Shown here: positions 58,169 through 64,000 of the stretch, in pieces
Numbering within the stretch: position 1 is the first letter of the stretch
Layout: every line of letters starts with the position of its first letter
Position numbers and translations under genes: made by a program
The notes under the pieces: model-generated
Told to the model about the DNA's origin: nothing
The model's input: the letters and a program-made list of their open reading frames with translations, nothing else
Databases searched by the model: none
Assembly (NCBI RefSeq): GCF_022288725.1
Contig: NZ_JAKNTA010000003.1
Location: forward strand, 190,972-254,971
Reading direction: 5' to 3'
DNA length: 64,000 nucleotides
From: Kitasatospora sp. A2-31
Lineage (GTDB): Bacteria > Actinomycetota > Actinomycetes > Streptomycetales > Streptomycetaceae

Positions 58169-60070
58169 GTGGCTGATGGCACCAAGGCGGTCGTCGACAC
58201 GTCAGCAGCTGACGGGGCGGCGGACGAGGCCGCACTGGCCGCGGCGATCGACGAGCTCGCCGGCGAGACGGACCAGCAGTCCCCCGAGGCCGCGCGCACC
58301 GGGACCGCACCGGACGACGAGCCTTCTCCCGCACCCTCCTCGGAGGAGACCTCCGAGATCACCGCACCGCTCTCCGCGGCCGAGATCCGCGCCGAGCTCG
58401 CCGCCGGCGGGGCGAAGGCGGCCGCCCGGGCCGCGGCCGCGCGTCCGGCGCGCCCGCCGCAGGACCCGCAGCCCACGCACGACCCGCGCGACACCGGCAC
58501 CCTGCCGCAGACCCTGCCGGCCCCGATGCGGCACAGCGGGGACAAGATCGGCAACCGGTACCGGCTGGAGGAGTGCATCTCCCAGACCGAGACCTTCAGC
58601 AGCTGGCGGGCGGTCGACGAGAAGCTGCGCCGCGCCGTCGGCGTCCACCTGATGGCCTCCGGCCACCAGCGGGCCCGCCGGGTGCTGGCCGCCGCCAAGT
58701 CCGCCGCGCTGCTCGGCGACCCGCGCTTCGTCCAGGTGCTGGACGCCGTGCAGGAGGGCGAGCTGGTCTACGTCGTGCGGGAGTGGCTGCCGCACGCCTC
58801 CGACCTCGCCAAGCTGCTCGCCAACGGCCCGATGGAGCCGCACGAGGCGTACCAGATGGTCCGCCAGGTCACCGACGCCGTCGCCGCGGCCCACCGGCGC
58901 GGGCAGGCCCACCTGCGGCTCACCCCGCGCTGCGTGCTGCGCACCGACAGCGGCCAGTACCGGATCAACGGCATCGCGGTGGACGCCGCACTGCGCGGGC
59001 TGCCCGCCGACGACGGCGCCGAGGACGCCGAGCGGACCGACACCAGGGCGATCGGCGCCCTGCTGTTCGCCGCGCTCACCCACCGCTGGCCGTACCCGGA
59101 GGACCGCTACGACCTCCAGGGCCTGCCCCGGAACCTCCACGCGGTGCCGCCGGACCAGGTCCGGGCCGGCGTCCACAAGGGCCTGTCCGAGCTGGCCGCG
59201 CGCGCTCTCTACGACCACCCCCCGCACCACGCCGAGCCGATCCGCACCCCGGAAGAGCTGGCCAAGGCGATCGCGCTGATGCCGCGCATCCGGCAGCCCG
59301 AACCGGAGCTGCCCGCCTTCGGCGCACCGCCGCGCCACAACACCCACGCGCTGCCCACCGCGCCCAACCCGACCCGGGTGGTCGCCGCCCCCGGCACCGC
59401 TCCGGCCCCCAACCGGCTCGCCCCGGTCCGGCGCACCCGCCGGCGGCTGCGCCGGGCCATCAAGGCCACGGCGTGGACCGTCGCCCTCGGCGCGATCGGC
59501 GTCGCCTCCTGGCAGCTGGTCGACAGCCTGCGCCACACTGGGCCGGCCGTCACCGCCGCCAGCCCCGCGCCGTCCAGCGCCGCGCCGACCGTGCACGCCG
59601 CCACCCACACCCCGGTGCCGATCCCGGTCAAGGACGCCCAGTCGTACAACCCGCTGGGCGACTCCCCGGAGTCCACGTACCTGCTCCCGAAGTCCTTCGA
59701 CGGCGACCCCGGCTCGGCCTGGACGACCAAGGGCTACAACGACCCGTTCGGCACCAAGCCCCCGCTCAAGGAGGGCACCGGTCTGCTGCTCGACCTGGGC
59801 TCCCAGCAGTCGGTCAGCTCGGTGAACGTCCAGTTCGTCGGGAACACCAGCGCCGAACTCCGCATCCCGGGCGCCCAGGCCGCCGCCAACCCCGGCGCCG
59901 CCCAGCCCGAGGCCTTCACCGTGGCCGGGCGGAAGAGCGGCTCCAGTGCCGAGTTCACCCTGGAGAACCCGGTCACCACGCGCTACCTCTTGATCTGGCT
60001 CACCAACCTGCCGAAGGATACGGACTCGAAGTTCCGCGGCTACGTCGCCGAGGTGAAGGTCTTCGGCTGA
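58169..60070 (+). CDS. MviN-type pseudokinase membrane protein
   Basis: 633 residues from the GTG at 58169 (GGGGAGG upstream). A disordered, acidic/Ala-rich N-terminus (to ~120) precedes a protein-kinase-like domain (about 128-370). The key residues are missing: the VAVK lysine position reads VGVHLM, the HRD loop reads HLRLTPRCVL and the DFG position reads INGIAVD. It is therefore a pseudokinase. One membrane helix (about 430-450) leads to an external discoidin-like beta domain (VNVQFVGNTSAELRI, RYLLIWLTNLP). This matches the C-terminal half of mycobacterial MviN. It lies downstream of murJ and 43 bases before sigM. Confidence 0.85.
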   Translation: MADGTKAVVDTSAADGAADEAALAAAIDELAGETDQQSPEAARTGTAPDDEPSPAPSSEETSEITAPLSAAEIRAELAAGGAKAAARAAAARPARPPQDPQPTHDPRDTGTLPQTLPAPMRHSGDKIGNRYRLEECISQTETFSSWRAVDEKLRRAVGVHLMASGHQRARRVLAAAKSAALLGDPRFVQVLDAVQEGELVYVVREWLPHASDLAKLLANGPMEPHEAYQMVRQVTDAVAAAHRRGQAHLRLTPRCVLRTDSGQYRINGIAVDAALRGLPADDGAEDAERTDTRAIGALLFAALTHRWPYPEDRYDLQGLPRNLHAVPPDQVRAGVHKGLSELAARALYDHPPHHAEPIRTPEELAKAIALMPRIRQPEPELPAFGAPPRHNTHALPTAPNPTRVVAAPGTAPAPNRLAPVRRTRRRLRRAIKATAWTVALGAIGVASWQLVDSLRHTGPAVTAASPAPSSAAPTVHAATHTPVPIPVKDAQSYNPLGDSPESTYLLPKSFDGDPGSAWTTKGYNDPFGTKPPLKEGTGLLLDLGSQQSVSSVNVQFVGNTSAELRIPGAQAAANPGAAQPEAFTVAGRKSGSSAEFTLENPVTTRYLLIWLTNLPKDTDSKFRGYVAEVKVFG

Positions 60071-60113
60071 CCGGCCGCCGGCCAGGGCAACGACGGCACC
60101 ACGAGGGGTGGCA

Positions 60114-60899
60114 GTGACGGACGGCGCGGACCGGGCGGACGACGACGCGACGCTGCTCGCCCGGCACGTCGCCGGCGACCGGGAGGCCTTCGGCCTCCTG
60201 GTGAACCGCCACCGCGACCGGCTCTGGGCGGTCGCCCTGCGCACCCTCGGCGACCGCGAGGAGGCCGCCGACGCCCTCCAGGACGCCCTGGTCTCCGCGT
60301 TCCGCAACGCGCACACGTTCCAGGGCCGCTCGGCCGTCACCACCTGGCTGCACCGGATCGTCGTCAACGCCTGCCTGGACCGCGCCCGGCGCACCGCCAC
60401 CCGCCGCACCAACCCGCTGGACGACGACCCGCAGCGGCTGGACGCCCTGGTGGGCTCCGCCGAGCCGGCCGACTCCCCGGTGGTCCGGGCCGAGGTGCAC
60501 CGCGAACTGGCGGCGGCGCTGGCCGAGCTGCCGGCCGAGCAACGGGCCGCGCTGGTCCTGGTCGACATGCAGGGCTACCCCGTCGCGGAGGCCGCCGAGG
60601 TGCTGGGCGTTCCCGTGGGGACGGTGAAGAGCCGCTGCGCCCGGGGCCGGGCCCGGCTGCTGCCGCTGGTCCGCCACCTCCGCGAGGACGGCGCCGCCGC
60701 GGACGCCGGCCGCGAGGACCGCGCGGCACCGGCGGCGGGCGCTGTTTCACGTGAAACCGGGCGGGGCTCCGGCACCGCCGCCCCCGCACCCCGGGGCGGA
60801 GGCTCCCCACCGGGGAACCCGACCGGCGCCCGTACCGTCAGAAGGACAGGCCCGGACACCGCCCGGCCGGTCCTGGAAGGAGATGCGAGCACGCGATGA
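60114..60899 (+). CDS. sigM: ECF RNA polymerase sigma factor SigM
   Basis: 261 residues from the GTG at 60114. Sigma-2 covers about 13-85 (AGDREAFGLLVNRHRDRLW, DALQDALVSAFRNAHTF). Sigma-4 covers about 125-180 (LAELPAEQRAALVLVDMQGYPVAEAAEVLGVPVGTVKSRCARGRARL). About 70 low-complexity residues follow sigma-4, which is long for an ECF factor, and a parS lies inside this stretch (encoding VSRET). Its stop overlaps the anti-sigma start (ATGA). It likely responds to envelope stress, given the murJ/pseudokinase neighbourhood; the name follows conserved position. Confidence 0.9.
   Translation: MTDGADRADDDATLLARHVAGDREAFGLLVNRHRDRLWAVALRTLGDREEAADALQDALVSAFRNAHTFQGRSAVTTWLHRIVVNACLDRARRTATRRTNPLDDDPQRLDALVGSAEPADSPVVRAEVHRELAAALAELPAEQRAALVLVDMQGYPVAEAAEVLGVPVGTVKSRCARGRARLLPLVRHLREDGAAADAGREDRAAPAAGAVSRETGRGSGTAAPAPRGGGSPPGNPTGARTVRRTGPDTARPVLEGDASTR
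60742..60757. promoter_or_regulatory. parS: parS site inside sigM
   Basis: TGTTTCACGTGAAACC, 15 of 16 bases of the consensus, within the 3' part of the sigM reading frame. Confidence 0.85.
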
Positions 60900-62059
60900 C
60901 GGCCCACCTCTCCTCCCCCGAGCCCACGGCGGCGCACCCCTCCGTCGACGAGCTGGCCGACCTGGCCGAGGGGCTGATCGAGTCCGCCGCCGACACCGCG
61001 GCGCTCCGGCGGCATCTGGACGGCTGCGCCGAGTGCCGCGGGACGGCCGAGGCCCTCGACGAGGTCCGGGTGCTGCTGGGTGCCGTCGAGCCGCCGGCGG
61101 TGCCGACCGACGTGGCCGCCCGGCTGGACGCCGCCCTCGCGGCGGCGGTGGCCGAACGCGACGCGATCGGGCGGGGGACGGCCGAGCACGACGCGGCCGA
61201 GCGTCGTGCCACCGACGCCACCGACGCCACCGCTGCCGCCGCTGCCCCCGCTGAAGCCGACGCCACCGACGCCACTGCTGCCGCCGCGGCCGCCGACGCC
61301 ACCGACGCCACCGATGCCGCCGACGGGCCCGCCGCGGCCCCGCAGACCGCCCGGAACACCCCGGCGGGCCCCCGGGCGGGCGCCGCCCCGGCCGCCCCCT
61401 CCAGGCCCGTTCCCGGCCCCTCCTCGGCGCCCCTCGCCGCGCCCGGGCGCCCCTCCGGACACCCGCCCCGCCCGTCGGCGGCCACCGGACCAGGCCGCGC
61501 CCACCCGCGGCGGCGCCGGTTCGCCCTGCTGATCGGTGCGGCCGCCGTCCTGATCGGGGCCGGCCTCGGCGGCTCGCTGCTGCTCTCCGTGCCCGACCGG
61601 ACCGCCTCGGACACCGCCGCGGTCTCGGTCGGCGCCCCCGCGGCCGGCGCCGCGCCGAGCGCCGCCGCGAGCGCCGGGCCCGCCCGGAGCCCCAAGGCCG
61701 AACAGGCGGGCGGCGGCACCGTCTACCGGGACGACTTGCTGGCGGACCAGGTCCGGCAGCTGCTCGCCACCGCCGGCCCCACCACCGACGGCCCGGTCAA
61801 GCCAGGGTCCCCCTCCGTCCTGACCGGCGGTGCACCGCCCGCCGACGCGCAACCGGGGATCGCCGGCGGCCAGAGCTCCCCGGCCTGCCCGGCGCCCACC
61901 GACGCCCCGCTGCTCGCCACCGACCGGGGCAGCTACGCCGGTGCCCCGGCCGAGGTGCTGGTGTTCGCGGTGCCCGGCCGGTCCGACCAGGTCGACGTCT
62001 ACCTGCGCTCCCCCGACTGCGGGCCGGTCCTGGTGCATCGCACCGTCGGGGCCCGCTGA
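60896..62059 (+). CDS. Anti-sigma factor with zinc-binding motif
   Basis: 387 residues, translationally coupled to sigM through ATGA. The N-terminal cytoplasmic zinc anti-sigma motif is RRHLDGCAEC with His40, Cys44 and Cys47. A long disordered linker contains ATDATDA repeats. A membrane helix (about 204-228, ALLIGAAAVLIGAGLGGSLLL) and an external ~150-residue tail follow. It should sequester SigM at the membrane until a signal or cysteine oxidation releases it. The tail is larger than in typical ZAS proteins. Confidence 0.82.
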   Translation: MTAHLSSPEPTAAHPSVDELADLAEGLIESAADTAALRRHLDGCAECRGTAEALDEVRVLLGAVEPPAVPTDVAARLDAALAAAVAERDAIGRGTAEHDAAERRATDATDATAAAAAPAEADATDATAAAAAADATDATDAADGPAAAPQTARNTPAGPRAGAAPAAPSRPVPGPSSAPLAAPGRPSGHPPRPSAATGPGRAHPRRRRFALLIGAAAVLIGAGLGGSLLLSVPDRTASDTAAVSVGAPAAGAAPSAAASAGPARSPKAEQAGGGTVYRDDLLADQVRQLLATAGPTTDGPVKPGSPSVLTGGAPPADAQPGIAGGQSSPACPAPTDAPLLATDRGSYAGAPAEVLVFAVPGRSDQVDVYLRSPDCGPVLVHRTVGAR

Positions 62060-62362
62060 GCCCGCCGACGAGCCCTCGGCGGCCTCGCCCACCGGCACGG
62101 GCGCGCCGCGGCCGGAATCCCGCCGCCGGAATCCCGCCCGCCGGAATCCCGCGGCGGGCATTCCACGGCGGGCATTCCACGGCGGATCGGCGGACCGGCC
62201 CCGTGCGATCAAGCCCCGGGGCTCCCGGCGCTCCCACACTGCGGGCGCCTGGTGCGGATCCGCCTGGGAATGCGGGAGACTGGTCAGTCGTTGTCCCGGG
62301 CGGCGGAGCAGGACCGCCCTCCCCGCACCTAGCGCGGGTCGCGATGCGAACCAGGAGATGCA
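62060..62362. promoter_or_regulatory. Spacer before trxB with repeats and promoter
   Basis: 303 bases. The left part contains three copies of CCGGAATCCCGC (62112, 62126, 62141) and two tandem copies of GGCGGGCATTCCAC (62153 and 62167), roughly inverted relative to each other. The right part has the sigma-R promoter described separately. Confidence 0.6.
62266..62292 (+). promoter_or_regulatory. Sigma-R promoter of trxBA
   Basis: GGGAAT at 62266-62271, exactly 18 bases, then GTT at 62290-62292, 71 bases before the trxB start. This is the established GGGAAT-N18-GTT consensus for the thiol-oxidative-stress sigma factor SigR of Streptomyces, whose known targets include trxBA. Confidence 0.85.
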
Positions 62363-63328
62363 GTGAGCGACGTCCGTAACGTGATCATCATCGGTTCCGG
62401 CCCGGCCGGCTACACGGCTGCGCTCTACACCGCCCGTGCCTCCCTCAAGCCGCTGGTCTTCGAGGGCGCCGTCACCGCCGGCGGTGCGCTGATGAACACC
62501 ACCGAGGTGGAGAACTTCCCCGGCTTCCGGGACGGCATCATGGGCCCCGAGCTGATGGACAACATGCGGGCCCAGGCCGAGCGGTTCGGCGCCGAGCTGA
62601 TCCCCGACGACATCGTCGCGGTCGACCTCACCGGTGACGTCAAGACCGTCACCGACTCCGAGGGCAACGTCCACAAGGCCCGCGCCGTGATCGTCACCAC
62701 CGGCTCGCAGCACCGCAAGCTGGGCCTGCCGAACGAGGACAAGCTCTCCGGGCGCGGCGTCTCCTGGTGCGCCACCTGCGACGGCTTCTTCTTCCGCGAC
62801 CAGGACATCGCCGTGGTCGGCGGCGGCGACACCGCCCTGGAGGAGGCGACCTTCCTCTCCCGCTTCGCCCGCAGCGTCACGATCATCCACCGCCGGGACA
62901 CCCTGCGCGCCTCCAAGGCGATGCAGGAGCGCGCCTTCGCCGACGAGAAGATCCGCTTCGAGTGGGACAGCGCGGTCGAGGCGATCCACGGCGACCCGAA
63001 GCTGACCGGCGTCACCCTGCGCGACACCACCACCGGCGAGACCCGCGAGCTGGCCGTCACCGGCCTGTTCATCGCCATCGGCCACGACCCGCGCACCGAG
63101 CTGTTCAAGGGCCAGCTGGAGCTCGACGCCGAGGGCTACCTCAAGGTCGAGTCCCCCTCGACCCGGACCGGCATCCCGGGTGTCTTCGGCGCGGGCGACG
63201 TCGTCGACCACACCTACCGCCAGGCCATCACGGCCGCCGGCACCGGCTGCGCCGCCGCGCTGGACGCCGAGCGCTACCTGGCCTCGCTGGCCGACCTGGA
63301 GGCGCAGGCCGCCGCGGTCGCGGTCTGA
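62363..63328 (+). CDS. trxB: Thioredoxin-disulfide reductase
   Basis: 321 residues, GTG start with CCAGGAGATGCA upstream. FAD motif [18 protein letters not shown] (about 9-26), redox pair Cys136-Ala-Thr-Cys139, NADPH motif [16 protein letters not shown] and the C-terminal FAD loop [21 protein letters not shown]. It transfers electrons from NADPH to thioredoxin. Directly controlled by the SigR promoter; trxA follows after 136 bases that contain a parS. Confidence 0.97.
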   Translation: MSDVRNVIIIGSGPAGYTAALYTARASLKPLVFEGAVTAGGALMNTTEVENFPGFRDGIMGPELMDNMRAQAERFGAELIPDDIVAVDLTGDVKTVTDSEGNVHKARAVIVTTGSQHRKLGLPNEDKLSGRGVSWCATCDGFFFRDQDIAVVGGGDTALEEATFLSRFARSVTIIHRRDTLRASKAMQERAFADEKIRFEWDSAVEAIHGDPKLTGVTLRDTTTGETRELAVTGLFIAIGHDPRTELFKGQLELDAEGYLKVESPSTRTGIPGVFGAGDVVDHTYRQAITAAGTGCAAALDAERYLASLADLEAQAAAVAV

Positions 63329-63352
63329 GCCCCTCCGATCCACCCCGCGGGG

Positions 63353-63368
63353 TGTTTCACGTGAAACA
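63353..63368. promoter_or_regulatory. parS: parS site (trxB-trxA gap)
   Basis: Perfect TGTTTCACGTGAAACA. It is the centre of a 30-base perfect palindrome, 63346-63375, so the RNA could also form a strong hairpin between trxB and trxA. Confidence 0.95.
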
Positions 63369-63464
63369 CCCCGCGTCACCCCGCCCCCGGCCAGGCGAAA
63401 CAGAACGGGCCCATCCGTTGTTCACCTGGCAGCAGCCCTCACCGTTCGATCCCGAGGAGTCCCC

Positions 63465-63791
63465 GTGGCCGGCGCCACCACCACCGTCACCGACAAGACG
63501 TTCGAGACCGACGTCCTGAAGAGCGAGAAGCCCGTACTGGTCGACTTCTGGGCCACCTGGTGCGGCCCGTGCCGCCAGGTCGCCCCGATCCTGGACGAGA
63601 TCGCTGCCGAGCACGGCGACAAGCTGACCATCGCCAAGCTGGACGTCGACGCCAACCAGGCGACCGCCGCGCAGTACGGCGTCATCTCGATCCCGACCCT
63701 GATCGTCTACAAGGGCGGCGAGCCGGTGAAGTCGATCACCGGCGCCCGGCCGAAGGCCGCGCTGCTGCGCGAGCTCGCCGAGTTCATCTAG
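63465..63791 (+). CDS. trxA: Thioredoxin
   Basis: 108 residues from the GTG at 63465 (GAGGAG upstream). Active site WCGPC with Cys33 and Cys36, preceded by VLVDFWAT; cis-Pro region [12 protein letters not shown]. It is the reductant for ribonucleotide reductase and peroxide/thiol repair. It pairs with trxB upstream. Confidence 0.97.
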   Translation: MAGATTTVTDKTFETDVLKSEKPVLVDFWATWCGPCRQVAPILDEIAAEHGDKLTIAKLDVDANQATAAQYGVISIPTLIVYKGGEPVKSITGARPKAALLRELAEFI

Positions 63792-63867
63792 GTCCCGGCC
63801 CGGCTGCGACCGGGACGGACCGTCAGCGCCGCGAGGGCGGGGCTCCCCACCGGGAGCCTCGCCCTCG
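63792..63867. terminator. Double hairpin after trxA
   Basis: A 7-base stem at 63792-63816 (GTCCCGG/CCGGGAC) and a 16-position stem with one mismatch at 63832-63867, loop CACC. The second is placed to serve both trxA and the convergent gene at the right edge. Confidence 0.7.
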
Positions 63868-63897
63868 TCGCGTACCCACCCGCTCGCCCTCCTGGAG

Positions 63898-64000
63898 CTA
63901 GAACGGCCGGAGCGCGGGCTCCTTGCGGCCCCCGCCGAGGAGCCGCTCCAGCGCGACCTCCACGTCCCCGCGCCAGGAGAGCGTGGTCCGGGCCTCCAGC
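63898..64000 (-). CDS. C-terminal end of a protein, possibly GNAT acetyltransferase (partial)
   Basis: The last 34 codons of a reverse-strand gene that runs off the right edge. The readable end is LEARTTLSWRGDVEVALERL ... ALRPF, then TAG. Gene position next to trxA and the ARTTLSWRGD motif recall the end of GNAT-like proteins found here in streptomycetes, but the domain itself is outside the window, so the name is tentative. Confidence 0.5.
   Translation of the reverse strand, partial: LEARTTLSWRGDVEVALERLLGGGRKEPALRPF

Overview
The window is very GC-rich chromosomal DNA with many GTG starts, AGGAGG-type ribosome binding sites and no tRNA, rRNA, insertion sequence or CRISPR array. It comes from a streptomycete (Streptomyces or Kitasatospora type): it carries a branched-chain keto-acid dehydrogenase cluster, Pro-rich receptor Ser/Thr kinases, a Bpa-type proteasome activator, a FemX/PBP/MurJ cell-wall block, a sigma-M operon with trxB-trxA, and four copies of the parS site. 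The order dnaB, MATE, rplI, rpsR, ssb, rpsF ... femX ... PBP, padR, inoA ... cca, murJ, pseudokinase, sigM, trxB, trxA matches, from memory, the origin-proximal region of Streptomyces coelicolor around SCO3889-SCO3911. The replication origin should therefore lie just beyond the right end.

Left part (1-31.3 kb), more accessory: a SLATT-domain membrane protein, a hypothetical, a GntR regulator, a nitrilase-family amidase, a mycothiol-dependent isomerase-family protein, a BRO-domain protein, an MFS exporter, a secreted M64 peptidase, a BenE-type transporter and a small LAXTG protein. Next come the bkd-type E1alpha/E1beta/E2 operon, diverging from a NarL-type response regulator, then an aminoglycoside-phosphotransferase-fold protein, two transmembrane Ser/Thr kinases, Bpa, a Pro/Ala-rich secreted protein, a quinone oxidoreductase, a K+ channel with an RCK domain, the molybdenum-cofactor genes moeA/DUF6457/mobA, an MBL hydrolase, a polyprenol-phosphate mannosyltransferase, mannose-6-phosphate isomerase and an acyltransferase.

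Central core (31.5-47.4 kb): a DHFR-fold protein, dnaB with a striking cluster of seven DnaA-box-like sites upstream, a MATE exporter, the rpsF-ssb-rpsR-rplI operon (a parS lies between rpsF and ssb), a small membrane protein, femX with an alanine-racemase-fold partner, a GT87-like glycosyltransferase, a bifunctional penicillin-binding protein, a PadR regulator divergent from it, and inositol-phosphate synthase.

Right part (47.4-64 kb): a parS, an MFS protein, two tandem LppU-like membrane proteins, cca, a 78-bp tandem repeat array, a DUF6049-like secreted/membrane protein, murJ, a separately encoded MviN-type pseudokinase, sigM (with a parS inside its reading frame), its anti-sigma factor, then trxB and trxA. 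trxB follows a textbook sigma-R promoter, and a 30-bp palindrome containing parS separates it from trxA. A truncated acetyltransferase-like gene closes the window.

The most interesting items are the phased DnaA-box cluster at dnaB, the parS sites embedded in genes and palindromes, the split MurJ/pseudokinase arrangement, and the tandem repeat that creates a false N-terminus on the DUF6049-like gene. I found no complete, clearly new defence or biosynthetic system. SLATT and BRO genes are present, but no partner genes are visible.
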